Source: Halolamina sp. CBA1230
GTDB lineage: Archaea; Halobacteriota; Halobacteria; Halobacteriales; Haloferacaceae
Direction of reading: 5' to 3'
Assembly (NCBI RefSeq): GCF_002025255.2
Contig: NZ_CP054587.1
Location: 1,612,001-1,676,000, forward strand
DNA length: 64,000 nt
Shown: positions 7,750 to 15,910 of the stretch, one piece after another
How the letters are laid out: each line of letters starts with the position of its first letter
Position numbering within the stretch: position 1 is the stretch's first letter
The notes under the pieces: generated by a model
The model's database searches: none
The model's input: the letters and a program-made list of their open reading frames with translations, nothing else
What the model was told of the DNA's origin: nothing
Made by a program: the position numbers and the translations under genes

Positions 7750-8958
7750 GTGTCTCGCTCCCGGCTGTTCGGCGCGCTCTGTGGCTACGCCTTCCTCGTC
7801 AACTTCGCCCGTGTGGTGTTGGCGCCGCTGGTGAGCGTGTTCATCGCGACGTTCGGCGTCGGCGAGTCGACCGCGGGGCTGGTCGCCTCGGCGGCGTGGC
7901 TCGGGAGCGCGCTCCCGCGCATCCCGACCGGCTACCTGCTGACGAAGTTCTCGCGGCTGCGGGTCGTGCTCGCGGCCGGGATCGTGCTCGCCGTCGGCGC
8001 GAGCGTCGCCGCCGTCGCCGGGAGCGTCCCGCTGTTGATCCTCGGCGCCGGGATGTCGGGGCTCGCCTCCGGGCTCTACTTCGTCACGGGCAACACGCTC
8101 GTGAGCGAACTGTTCCCCGCGCGAGTGGGGCGGATGATCGGGATCCACGGCACGTCGAACCAGGTCGCCGCGGCCGTCGCCGCGCCGGTGGTCACCCTCG
8201 CCGTCGGCACCGTCGTCGACTGGACGCCCGTCCTGACGGCGCTGGGGCTGCCCGCCGACGAGCCCTGGCGGCTGGTGTTCGTCGCGCTCGCGGCCGGCGG
8301 GCTGCTCACGACCGCGACGACGTTCGTGCTCTCCCGCGGGGTCGACCTCCCCGACGCCGGCGCCGAGGACCGCGACCTACTCGGCGCCGCTCGGGCGGAA
8401 TGGCGGACGATCCTGCTCGGCGTCGCCATCATGGGCGTGCTGGGGTTCGCGTGGCAGGGCGTGTTCAACTTCTACCAGCTGTTCATGGAGTCCCGCGGCG
8501 TCGCGCCCGCCACGGCGCGGAACTCGCTGACGCTCGTGTTCGCCGCCGGCGTGCCCGCGTTCGCGATCAGCGGCTCGCTGGCTGACCGGCTCCCGAAAGC
8601 GCAGTACCTGCTGGGGCTCTCGGCGACGTTCGTCGTGCTGGTGTTCCTGCTCACGCTCGCGCCGGGGACGGTATCGCTGCTCGCGGTGTCGGTCGCGCTC
8701 GGCTACACGGTCCACAGCATCTTCCCCGCGATGGACACGTTCCTGCTCGCCTCCTTCCCCGACCACAACCGCGCCAGCGCCTACGCGGTGTACAGCGGGA
8801 CGATGATGCTCGCACAGGCCCCGGGCTCGTGGTTCGTCGGCACGCTCGCCGAGGCCGGCGTCGCCTACGTGACGGCGTTCCGGGGGCTCGCGACCGCCGT
8901 CGGCTGCGTCGTGCTCGTTCTGGTGGTGCTCGAACGCGCGGGCCGGCTCCCCGACTGA
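7750..8958 (+). CDS. MFS transporter
   Basis: A 402-residue protein with about 12 hydrophobic helices. The loop between helices 2 and 3 (PRIPTGYLLTKFSRLRV) matches the MFS signature. The longest polar loop, near residue 205 (PDAGAEDRDLLGAARAEW), separates the two six-helix halves. It uses a GTG start. The substrate cannot be deduced, and no neighbouring enzyme suggests one. Confidence 0.88.
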   Translation: MSRSRLFGALCGYAFLVNFARVVLAPLVSVFIATFGVGESTAGLVASAAWLGSALPRIPTGYLLTKFSRLRVVLAAGIVLAVGASVAAVAGSVPLLILGAGMSGLASGLYFVTGNTLVSELFPARVGRMIGIHGTSNQVAAAVAAPVVTLAVGTVVDWTPVLTALGLPADEPWRLVFVALAAGGLLTTATTFVLSRGVDLPDAGAEDRDLLGAARAEWRTILLGVAIMGVLGFAWQGVFNFYQLFMESRGVAPATARNSLTLVFAAGVPAFAISGSLADRLPKAQYLLGLSATFVVLVFLLTLAPGTVSLLAVSVALGYTVHSIFPAMDTFLLASFPDHNRASAYAVYSGTMMLAQAPGSWFVGTLAEAGVAYVTAFRGLATAVGCVVLVLVVLERAGRLPD

Positions 8959-9010
8959 CCGAGTTCCGCCATCCGCCACGTTCAAGCCGCCTGCCGGAGA
9001 GTGTCCGGAT

Positions 9011-10192
9011 ATGACGCGTTCCGTCTGGCTGAAAGCCGACGACGAAGTCGGGGACTGGGAAGCGCGAAAGCGACGGATCACTGCCGGCCTCGAAGCCGGG
9101 GTGGACTGGGTGCTGGTCGACGAGGCCGACGTGGGCCGCGTCCGCGAACTGGGCAGCGTCAACGTCGCCGCGTTCAAGGACACCGGCGAGCCGGGCGAGG
9201 AGATCCTCGACGCCAGCCGGGACAACGATCCCGACGTCTACGTCGTCGGGAAGGAGGGTGAGGGCGACGGGACGGTCGACCTCCCCAACGACTTCTCCGG
9301 ATCGGCCGACCTGACGACGCTCCGGCGCTCGGACGACCGCGCCCAGGCGTCGTACGTCCGCGTGTTCGACGAGGAGTACGAGGCGTTCGCCGAGGAGGCC
9401 GCCAGCGACGCCGAGTACACCATCGTCGTCGCCGAGGACTGGCAGGTGATCCCGCTGGAGAACCTGATCGCCCGCGTCGGCGACGAGACGAACCTCGTGG
9501 CCGGCGTCGACTCCGCCGACGAGGCTGCCACGGCGTTCGAGACGCTGGAGATCGGCGTCGACGACGTGCTGCTCGACACGGACGACCCCGACGAGATCCG
9601 CGAGACGGTCGAGGTTCGGGACCGCAGCGAGCGCGAGCAGTTGGATCTGCGCTACGCCGAGATCCAGCAGATCGAGGAGACCGGCGGCGCCGACCGCGTC
9701 TGCATCGACACGGGGTCGCTGCTGGAGGACGACGAGGGGATGCTCGTCGGCTCGCTCTCCCGCGGGCTGTTCTTCGTCCACGGGGAGACGGCCGACTCGC
9801 CGTACGTCGCCTCCCGGCCGTTCCGCGTGAACGCTGGTGCAGTGCACGCCTACGTCCGGACGCCCGAGGGCGAGACGAAGTACCTCGCGGAGCTCCAGTC
9901 GGGCGACCGCGTGCAGGTCGTCGACACCGCGGGCCACACCCGTGAGGCCATCGTCGGCCGCGTGAAGATCGAGAAGCGCCCGATGTTCCGGGTGCAGGCG
10001 GAAGTGGAGGTCGACGGCGAACCGGACGCCGTGGAGACGCTGCTCCAGAACGCCGAGACGGTGAAAGTGCCGACGAAGGAGGGACGGACGGCGGTGACGG
10101 ATCTGGATGCGGGCGACGAGGTGCTGATCTACTACGAGGAAGGTGGGCGGCATTTCGGCGAGAAGATCGAGGAGAGCATCATCGAGAAGTAG
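9011..10192 (+). CDS. 3-dehydroquinate synthase II
   Basis: A 393-residue protein opening MTRSVWLKADDEVGDWEARK, with RADE-like and late motifs DGLLVGSLSRGLFFVHGE-type (here EGMLVGSLSRGLFFVHGE), RPFRVNAGAVHAYV and AGDEVLIYYEEGGRHFG. This is the archaeal NAD-dependent enzyme that converts 2-amino-3,7-dideoxy-threo-hept-6-ulosonate to 3-dehydroquinate, replacing AroB. Its upstream partner, ADTH synthase, is at 34801 and the next enzyme, AroD, at 1-485. The gene is monocistronic and followed by repeat element X2. Confidence 0.93.
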   Translation: MTRSVWLKADDEVGDWEARKRRITAGLEAGVDWVLVDEADVGRVRELGSVNVAAFKDTGEPGEEILDASRDNDPDVYVVGKEGEGDGTVDLPNDFSGSADLTTLRRSDDRAQASYVRVFDEEYEAFAEEAASDAEYTIVVAEDWQVIPLENLIARVGDETNLVAGVDSADEAATAFETLEIGVDDVLLDTDDPDEIRETVEVRDRSEREQLDLRYAEIQQIEETGGADRVCIDTGSLLEDDEGMLVGSLSRGLFFVHGETADSPYVASRPFRVNAGAVHAYVRTPEGETKYLAELQSGDRVQVVDTAGHTREAIVGRVKIEKRPMFRVQAEVEVDGEPDAVETLLQNAETVKVPTKEGRTAVTDLDAGDEVLIYYEEGGRHFGEKIEESIIEK

Positions 10193-10306
10193 GTTCGGTT
10201 ATCGTCTATCTCGTCATTTTCCAGGCTTTTTCTTCCCGTTTTAGGCCGGTTTCGCTCGTCGCGTACGGCCAGTTCTCGACGGAAACAGCATCTCGGTTCG
10301 ACGGCG

Positions 10307-10594
10307 ACAGCATCTCGAAGCATGACCACTTGTAACCGCGAGGCGCCGGGCACGAGGCCCGGCGCAGCATACGGTCCCCACCCCTCCCCCCGCGGCCGGC
10401 GACGACTGCCGGCCGCGAGGCGTCCACCGCCACCGCACCGCCGTGGCTGTCGGCGCGAAGCGCGAGCACCTCCGGGTGCGAGTCAGCGCGAGGGACGAAC
10501 GAGCGAACGGATGTGAGCGAGTGAGTCGGCTGGGGAGGTCTGTGGACTGTGCGGGGCGGTTGCGGTCGCAAGTGGTCATGCTCCGAGATGCTGT
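10307..10594. mobile_element. X-family MITE-like element, copy X2
   Basis: A 288-bp non-coding element in the gap after the dehydroquinate synthase gene. The left end carries cagcatctcgaagcatgacc followed by acttgtaaccgc. The right end is the near-perfect reverse complement (gcggtcgcaagtggtcatgc followed by tccgagatgctg). Inside are GC-rich hairpins, for example ggcgccgggc against gcccggcgc. A second acagcatctcg lies just outside the left end (10284). From 10595 to 10700 I see only a further hairpin (CGGTCCG caa CGGACCG at 10637-10653). Confidence 0.65.
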
Positions 10595-10700
10595 TGCTGT
10601 TTGCGGTCGAAGCACCGAACTCCGCGGTGCCGTTTGCGGTCCGCAACGGACCGTTCGCGACCACAGTCGTCACTACTCACACCGAATCGACGACAGAAAC

Positions 10701-10728
10701 GCTAGGACTGGGATTTGAACCCGGAATC
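10701..10728 (-). pseudogene. decayed 3-prime fragment of tRNA-Ser
   Basis: This stretch matches the 3-prime end of the tRNA-Ser gene 145 bases away (10846-10873) at 26 of 28 positions. It covers the acceptor 3-prime strand and the T arm, including the intact ggactgggatttgaaccc. The two changes each break a base pair (acceptor stem and T stem), and no 5-prime half follows. It is a non-functional tRNA remnant, of the kind left at integrase attachment sites. Confidence 0.75.
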
Positions 10729-10785
10729 AGACGTGCTCGCTTCGCTGCGCGCGACTGATAGGGGTTAAAATCCAGTCAGATGTTG

Positions 10786-10843
10786 TTTTCCGCAGTCGGT
10801 TCGCTCGTCGCTCCGCTCCTCACTCACGGTGACTGCGGAAAAG
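10786..10843 (-). terminator. 12-bp inverted repeat downstream of tRNA-Ser
   Basis: TTTTCCGCAGTC at 10786-10797 is perfectly complementary to GACTGCGGAAAA at 10832-10843. Read on the minus strand, the T run begins two bases after the tRNA 3-prime end, so it can serve as the tRNA terminator. The 34-base loop is purine/pyrimidine biased (tcgctcgtcgctccgctcc). It could alternatively be the end of a past insertion, given the tRNA fragment beyond it. Confidence 0.5.
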
Positions 10844-10844
10844 C

Positions 10845-10925
10845 GCCAGGACTGGGATTTGAACCCAGAATCCCGAAAGGGAACACGCTTTCCAGGCGTG
10901 CGCCTTACCGTTCGGCCATCCTGGC
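10845..10925 (-). tRNA. tRNA-Ser (anticodon GGA)
   Basis: The minus strand folds as a type II tRNA. The acceptor stem pairs GCCAGGA with TCCTGGC and has discriminator G. The anticodon stem CACGC/GCGTG encloses the loop CTGGAAA (anticodon GGA). There is a long variable arm and a T arm, CTGGG TTCAAAT CCCAG. No intron and no encoded CCA are seen. A TATA-like CTTAAC lies about 28 bases upstream (10951-10957), overlapping the stop codon of the preceding gene. Confidence 0.95.
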
Positions 10926-10952
10926 TCGCTCGAACGTACCGCCCTGTCGGGG

Positions 10953-11159
10953 TTAAGTCCTTCCTTTCGCTCGGAGCCGGAACTCCGTCAGGTACGCCGT
11001 TCCGGCCGTCAACGCGCCGACGCCGACCGCGACGGCGCCGACGGCCGGGATCGACACCGGCAGCGGCCCGACGAGCAGCTGATACCCCTGCACTGCCGCG
11101 AGGAAGGCCAGCAGGCCCACCACGCCCCACAGCAGCGCCGACGTTACTCGAGGCCGCAC
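10953..11159 (-). CDS. small membrane protein downstream of ridA
   Basis: A 68-residue protein from a GTG start one base after the ridA stop, suggesting co-transcription with ridA. It has two hydrophobic helices (about residues 8-30 and 35-56) and a basic tail, RLRAKGRT. The longer frame upstream lies inside ridA and is discarded. No known family is recognised. Confidence 0.55.
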   Translation of the reverse strand: MRPRVTSALLWGVVGLLAFLAAVQGYQLLVGPLPVSIPAVGAVAVGVGALTAGTAYLTEFRLRAKGRT

Positions 11160-11160
11160 C

Positions 11161-11541
11161 TCACTCGACGCTGATGACCGCCTCGATCTCCACGCCGACG
11201 CCCTTCGGGAGCGCGCCGGCCTGCACGGCACTGCGGGCCGGCGGCTCCTCGCCGAAGAAGCTCGCGTACGTGTCGTTCATCTCGTCGAAATCCTCGATAT
11301 CGGCCATGAACACCGTCGTCTTGAGCACGTCGTCCATCGACGCGCCGGCCTCCTCGACGATCGCCTGGAGGTTCGAGAGCGACTGCTCGGCCTGGGTGGC
11401 GATGTCCTCGTCGTCGAGCAGCTCGCCGTCGGGCGTCATCGGGATCTGGCCCGCCGTGAACACGAGATCGCCGTCGGTCGTCGCCTGACTGTACGCGCCG
11501 ACCGCCTCGGGAGCGTCGTCGGTGTGGATCGTCTCCTTCAT
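11161..11541 (-). CDS. ridA: RidA family enamine/imine deaminase
   Basis: A 126-residue YjgF/RidA protein that hydrolyses reactive 2-aminoacrylate-type enamines/imines released by PLP enzymes. Family motifs are AVGAYSQAT, LVFTAGQIPMTPDGEL, QAEQSLSNLQAIVEEAG, PARSAVQAGALP with the substrate-binding Arg, and VEIEAVISVE. It lies 1 kb from threonine deaminase (12497-13708), the classic source of its substrate, though the genes are not in one operon. The start is the ATG at 11541. Confidence 0.95.
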   Translation of the reverse strand: MKETIHTDDAPEAVGAYSQATTDGDLVFTAGQIPMTPDGELLDDEDIATQAEQSLSNLQAIVEEAGASMDDVLKTTVFMADIEDFDEMNDTYASFFGEEPPARSAVQAGALPKGVGVEIEAVISVE

Positions 11542-11627
11542 GGACGGAACTGGCGCCGGACTCCCCTTAAGTCCAACTACCCGTCCCGAGGCGACGCTTC
11601 AAGTACGATGGCGCGCCAACGACGGTC

Positions 11628-12500
11628 GTGAACCGATCGGCCCGTCGCGCCCTCCAAACCCTCGCAATCGCCGTGTTCGCCCTCCTCGCGCTCGCACTCC
11701 GGCGCGCACGGGAGCGTGCCCGCGAGGTGCCGCTCTCGCCGGTCAGCGGCGACTGGTACGTCGGCCCGGCGTTCGTCGAACGCGAGGGGCTGCCGACGGG
11801 CGAGGAGCCCGCCGGCGAAGTCGCCGACGTGACCCACTTCGCGGGGGAGACGTTCGACCCGAACCGACTCCACCCCGAGGTCCGGCGCTTCTACGAGCAC
11901 ACCGCCGAGTACGAGATGCGCTACCGGGCGAACTGGCACCGCCCGTTCCGAACCGGCGCCGCCGTCGCGAGCCGGCTCACGAGCCGGATCGAACAGCTGA
12001 ACCTCCCCGGCCCGGGCGACGACTCGTGGCACCGGCTGGAGAGCCGGTTTCTCGACATAAATGAGCCCGGCGCCGTCGAAACCGACGACGACCCAGCCGA
12101 GCCGGCCCGGGAGGACGTGCGGGCGTGGGTCCGCACCGATCCCGCGAGCGGCGAGGCGGTGTTCGTCGCGCTGTACGCCACCCACCACCGCGACGGCGAC
12201 GGGTTCGCGAACATCTCCGTGCCGATCCCGGGTGGCGGCGTCGACACCGTACTGCGACCGGAGAACCTGGAGTTAGGGGACGAAGAGGGCACCGGCGTTC
12301 GACTCACCACGGTCCCGCCCGGCGATCCAGGGCTGTTCCTCCGGACCCCCGCAGGGGCGTTCGCGGTGCCGGGCGGGCAGCGGTTCGAGGTCTGGCCGGT
12401 CGACAGCGAGGAGGGCGGACCCACGCTCCGTGCCACCCACGAGATGTGGCTGTTCGGGCGGACGTTCCTCACCGTCGAGTACGAGATCGAGCGCGCCTAG
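11628..12500 (+). CDS. conserved haloarchaeal protein with N-terminal membrane anchor
   Basis: A 290-residue protein from a GTG start. It has one N-terminal hydrophobic helix (ALQTLAIAVFALLALAL) followed by a basic stretch, then a soluble domain rich in aromatic and acidic residues (SGDWYVGPAFVEREGLP; ESRFLDINEPG; THEMWLFGRTFLTVEYEIERA). An in-frame stop rules out the earlier ATG. I do not recognise the family. Its last four bases overlap the end of the convergent ilvA gene. Confidence 0.6.
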   Translation: MNRSARRALQTLAIAVFALLALALRRARERAREVPLSPVSGDWYVGPAFVEREGLPTGEEPAGEVADVTHFAGETFDPNRLHPEVRRFYEHTAEYEMRYRANWHRPFRTGAAVASRLTSRIEQLNLPGPGDDSWHRLESRFLDINEPGAVETDDDPAEPAREDVRAWVRTDPASGEAVFVALYATHHRDGDGFANISVPIPGGGVDTVLRPENLELGDEEGTGVRLTTVPPGDPGLFLRTPAGAFAVPGGQRFEVWPVDSEEGGPTLRATHEMWLFGRTFLTVEYEIERA

Positions 12501-13708
12501 ACCAGCATCTCGACTTCGTAGCCGCGGGACTCGAGCGCGGCGAGCAGTTCGTCGACGTGGTCGTGGCCGTGGGTCTCCAGATCCAGCACCACGTCGGCGG
12601 CGTTCATCGCCACGTCGCGGGAGGTGCGGTCGTGCTGGATCCCGTAGATGTTCGCGTTGTGGTCGGCGATGATCTCGACCAGTCGCTCCAGCGATCCGGG
12701 GTTGTCCTTGAGTTCGGTCCGGATCTTCACGTACCGCCCCATCTGGACCAGCCCCCGGATCACCACGGTCGTGAGGTCGTTGAGGTCGATGTTGCCGCCA
12801 CAGAGCGCGGGAACGATCGTCTCGTCCTCCTCGTACTCGAACGCGCCGCTCAGCACCGCCGCCAGCGCAACCGCGCCGGCGCCCTCGACCAGCGTCTTCG
12901 AGCGTTCGAGCAGGTACGTCAGCGCGAGCGCGATCTCGTTGTCGGAGACGGTCACCACCTCGTCGACGCGTTCCTGGATGATCTCCCAGGGTTTCTCGCC
13001 GACCGAACGGGTGGCGATCCCGTCGGCGATCGTGTCGACCGCGTCGAGCTGCTGGCGGGAGCCTTTCTCCAGCGACTGTGCGACGCTGGAGGCGCCCTCC
13101 GCCTGCACGCCGATCACGCGCACGTCGTCCAGCGTCGCCTTCAGCGCCGTCGCGATCCCCGAGATCAGTCCGCCGCCGCCGATCGGGACGACCACGGTGT
13201 CGACCTCGGGACACTGCTCGGCGATCTCGAGGCCGATCGTCCCCTGGCCGGCCATCACGTACTCGTCGTCGAACGCGTGGACGTACGTGCGGTTCTCGCG
13301 CTTCTCGATCTCGTGGGCGCGGTCCTGGGCGTCGTTGTAGTCGGCGCCGTGGAGGATCACCTCGCCGCCGTACGCCTCGGTCGCATCGACTTTCGCGATG
13401 GGGGCGTGCTCGGGCATGACGATCTTGGCGTCGACGCCCGCACGGGTCGCCGCGAGCGCGACCCCCTGTGCGTGGTTGCCCGCGCTGGCGGTGATCACGC
13501 CCGCCTCCTTCTCGGCCGCCGACAGCGTCGCGATCCGGTTGGTCGCACCGCGGATCTTGAACGAGCCGGTGCGCTGGAAGTTCTCCAGTTTGAGTCGGAC
13601 GTCAGCGTCGGTCATCCGCGAGAAACTGTGAGAGTACTCGAGCGGCGTCGTCCGCGCGACCTCGTCGACGCGGCCGCGTGCCGCCTCGATTTCGGCGAGC
13701 GAGAGCAT
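12497..13708 (-). CDS. ilvA: threonine ammonia-lyase with C-terminal ACT domain
   Basis: A 403-residue PLP enzyme converting threonine to 2-oxobutanoate and ammonia, the entry to isoleucine synthesis or threonine breakdown. The PLP lysine is Lys51 in QRTGSFKIRGATN, the phosphate-binding loop is VVPIGGGGLISGIA, and residues from about 325 form an ACT domain (KIRTELKDNPGSLERLVEIIADH), a likely ligand sensor. The short single-ACT layout matches the catabolic/archaeal type rather than long biosynthetic IlvA. The ATG at 13708 starts the family-like MLSLAEIEAARGRV. RidA nearby would clear its enamine intermediates. Confidence 0.92.
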   Translation of the reverse strand: MLSLAEIEAARGRVDEVARTTPLEYSHSFSRMTDADVRLKLENFQRTGSFKIRGATNRIATLSAAEKEAGVITASAGNHAQGVALAATRAGVDAKIVMPEHAPIAKVDATEAYGGEVILHGADYNDAQDRAHEIEKRENRTYVHAFDDEYVMAGQGTIGLEIAEQCPEVDTVVVPIGGGGLISGIATALKATLDDVRVIGVQAEGASSVAQSLEKGSRQQLDAVDTIADGIATRSVGEKPWEIIQERVDEVVTVSDNEIALALTYLLERSKTLVEGAGAVALAAVLSGAFEYEEDETIVPALCGGNIDLNDLTTVVIRGLVQMGRYVKIRTELKDNPGSLERLVEIIADHNANIYGIQHDRTSRDVAMNAADVVLDLETHGHDHVDELLAALESRGYEVEMLV

Positions 13709-13880
13709 ACCCACAACGGTGCCACGGCTGGCGCTAAGTCGTTTCGATGCGGAAGGGGAAAGGGGGAAACGCACGCGTCACCTGCGTGCACTCACCCCTA
13801 GGACATCCTCGGGGATAAGCCTACCCCGACCGCGGTGAAAGTGAAAACCGACACCCTGCGACGGCCGGTCGCGAAACGTG

Positions 13881-14315
13881 TTACTGAGGAGTAACGTGAA
13901 CGTCGTGCCGGCGGACGTACGCGCGAACTCGGTCGGCGAACGCATCCGACTCCGCGTCTGCGTCGGGCCACGTCACCTCGTCACCGACGCCGAGCCGGTC
14001 GGGGTCGCCGACGTACACCGCTGCCGTGTCGTCGAGTCCGGCCGCCTCCTCGGTGTCCCCCGAGTCGGCCTGCTCGACGGGGACGGGGACGCGAACGTAG
14101 AGCCCGGCGTCGACGCCCTCGTAGGCGTCGATGGCGGCAACGTCGTCGGTCCGGAGCAGTCGCCCGCCGGTCTCGCCGCCGGGGGCGAGCGTGGGGTACT
14201 CGCCCTGCACGGGGTGGAGCCCGGACAGCACCGCCGAGCCGAGGAAGGCGTAGGAGTCGACGACCGACGCGACCTGCTCCGGCTCGGTCAGGGTGCCGTA
14301 GACGAACACGTCCAT
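13881..14315 (-). CDS. gamma-glutamylcyclotransferase-like (AIG2) protein
   Basis: A 144-residue protein opening MDVFVYGTLTEPEQV, the YGTL signature of the gamma-glutamylcyclotransferase/AIG2 fold. AIDAYEGVDAGLYVRVPVPV supplies the conserved segment with the catalytic-type Glu. Haloarchaea use gamma-glutamylcysteine as their main thiol, which makes such an enzyme plausible, but the substrate here is unproven. The start at 14315 matches the family; the longer frame reads into repeat Y2. Confidence 0.82.
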   Translation of the reverse strand: MDVFVYGTLTEPEQVASVVDSYAFLGSAVLSGLHPVQGEYPTLAPGGETGGRLLRTDDVAAIDAYEGVDAGLYVRVPVPVEQADSGDTEEAAGLDDTAAVYVGDPDRLGVGDEVTWPDADAESDAFADRVRAYVRRHDVHVTPQ

Positions 14316-14394
14316 ACCGGACGTTCGGCGCGCTCGGTTAAGAAGGAGTGGCTGAATCGCGGTTCTGGAACCGGAATCGGCGCGAAACGCTCGC

Positions 14395-14613
14395 CGCTCC
14401 GTCGGCGAGCCAGCGCGAGGGACGAGTGAGCGACTGAAAGGAGCGAACGAGTCGGCTGGGGAGGTCTGTGGGCTGTGCGGGCGGGACTGAAAGGGGCTGG
14501 GCGCTCGGGAAAGCACGACGACGCAAGTACCGCAGCGGAGTGAGCGTAGCGAACAGAGCGAGGAGCGCAGCGAGTCGCGCGACCCGAGCGGCCAGGGGCT
14601 TTCACGGTGTTGT
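14395..14613. repeat. Y-family intergenic repeat, copy Y2
   Basis: The 14316-14703 gap has no gene. It holds cagcgcgagggacga, gagtcggctggggaggtctg (the reverse complement of the X-family core), gggactgaaaggggctg, and ends in ggggctttcacggtgttg as in copies at 2330-2622 and 35660-35985. Just before it, 14389-14412 forms a hairpin, GCTCGCC/GGCGAGC, around the same gctccgtc loop seen in copy 1 with different arms. Confidence 0.65.
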
Positions 14614-14703
14614 AGCCACCTTCGAGTACGGGAGAACCACCAGAATCACCCGCAGAGAATCCACATCAGAACCGATTTCCCCGTACCCCGACCACCCAAC
14701 CCC

Positions 14704-15903
14704 ATGCGCGTCAGCGAGGGCGACGTCGACATCGAGGCGCCCGACCCGCGGGACGCCAGCGCCGAGGGCGCCGGCGACGCCGTGTTCTTCAACCCCGAGA
14801 TGGAGCTGAACCGCGACCTCACCGTCGCCGTCCTCCGAGCCTACGCGGATCGAACCGATGCCGGCGCGGCAAACGCCAGCCGCGACGGGGGCGACGCGGG
14901 CGCGGCGAACGTCGACGGATCCACAGACGACGACCGGACGCTCTCCTACCTCGACGCGATGACCGCCACCGGCGTCCGCGCGGCCCGCGCGGCCGAGGCG
15001 GGGTACGACGTGACCGCCGCCGACGTGGACCCCGACGCGGTCGACCTCGCTCGCGAGAACCTCGCGCTGAACGATCTCCCCGGCGAGGCCGTCGAGGCCG
15101 ACGCCAACGTGCTCATGCACTCCGAGCGCTTCGACGTCGTCGACCTCGACCCGTTCGGGACGCCGATGCCCTTTGCCGACGCCGCCGTCGCCGGCACGCG
15201 GAAGCTGCTCTGCGTGACCGCGACCGACACCGCGCCGCTGTGTGGCGCCCACTTCGACTCCGGGGTCCGGAAGTACGACACGGTACCCAGAAACACCGAC
15301 TTCCACCGCGAGATGGGTCTGCGGGTCCTGATCGGCGCGCTCGCCCGCGTCGCCGCCCGCCGGGACGTCGCCGTGGAGCCGATCTGCTCCCACGCGACCC
15401 GGCACTACGCCCGGACGTACCTCGACCTCACGCACAAGGCCACCGCCGCGGACAAAGCACTCCAGTGGCTCGGCTTCGTCTACCACTGCGAGGACTGCCT
15501 CTACCGCGAACACGAGTTCGGCCGGATCGCCCACCCGCCCGAGGACTGCCCGAACTGCGGCTCCGCGCGCTGCTCGGCCGCGGGACCGATCTGGCTCGGT
15601 CCCATCGTCGACAGCGAGTTCGTCGACGACGTCGCCGAGGAGGTGGCGCCGAACATGGACGAGTGGCAGCGCGTCAGCCGCCTACTCGACACGCTCGGCG
15701 CGGAACTCGACACGCCGACGCACTACGACCAGCACCGCCTCTGCAAGCAGTGGGGCGCGCCGGCGAACAAGCTGGAGACGTTCCTCAACGATCTCCGGGA
15801 CGCCGGCTACGAGGCGAGTCCGGCCCACTACGGCGGGACCTGCTTCAAAACCGACGCGAACGTTGTGGAGATCCGGGAAGCGGCGGAGCCCTCGACGGAG
15901 TAA
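14704..15903 (+). CDS. trm1: tRNA (guanine(26)-N2)-dimethyltransferase Trm1
   Basis: A 399-residue SAM methyltransferase that dimethylates G26 of tRNA. Seen in order: the N-terminal VFFNPEMELNRDL, the SAM-binding YLDAMTATGVRAARAAE, the acidic ribose contact TAADVDPDAV, the motif DVVDLDPFGTP, and a zinc ribbon CEDCLYREHEFG with CPNCGSARC before GPIWLGPIVD. Length and order match archaeal Trm1. The ATG at 14704 lies directly after repeat Y2 and the gene stands alone, converging on the UbiA fusion gene. Confidence 0.95.
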   Translation: MRVSEGDVDIEAPDPRDASAEGAGDAVFFNPEMELNRDLTVAVLRAYADRTDAGAANASRDGGDAGAANVDGSTDDDRTLSYLDAMTATGVRAARAAEAGYDVTAADVDPDAVDLARENLALNDLPGEAVEADANVLMHSERFDVVDLDPFGTPMPFADAAVAGTRKLLCVTATDTAPLCGAHFDSGVRKYDTVPRNTDFHREMGLRVLIGALARVAARRDVAVEPICSHATRHYARTYLDLTHKATAADKALQWLGFVYHCEDCLYREHEFGRIAHPPEDCPNCGSARCSAAGPIWLGPIVDSEFVDDVAEEVAPNMDEWQRVSRLLDTLGAELDTPTHYDQHRLCKQWGAPANKLETFLNDLRDAGYEASPAHYGGTCFKTDANVVEIREAAEPSTE

Positions 15904-15910
15904 CGCGCGG

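Noticed and set aside
11608-11631. ATG at 11608 as start of the 290-residue protein
   Set aside because: It meets a stop after seven codons; GTG 11628 is the first usable start.
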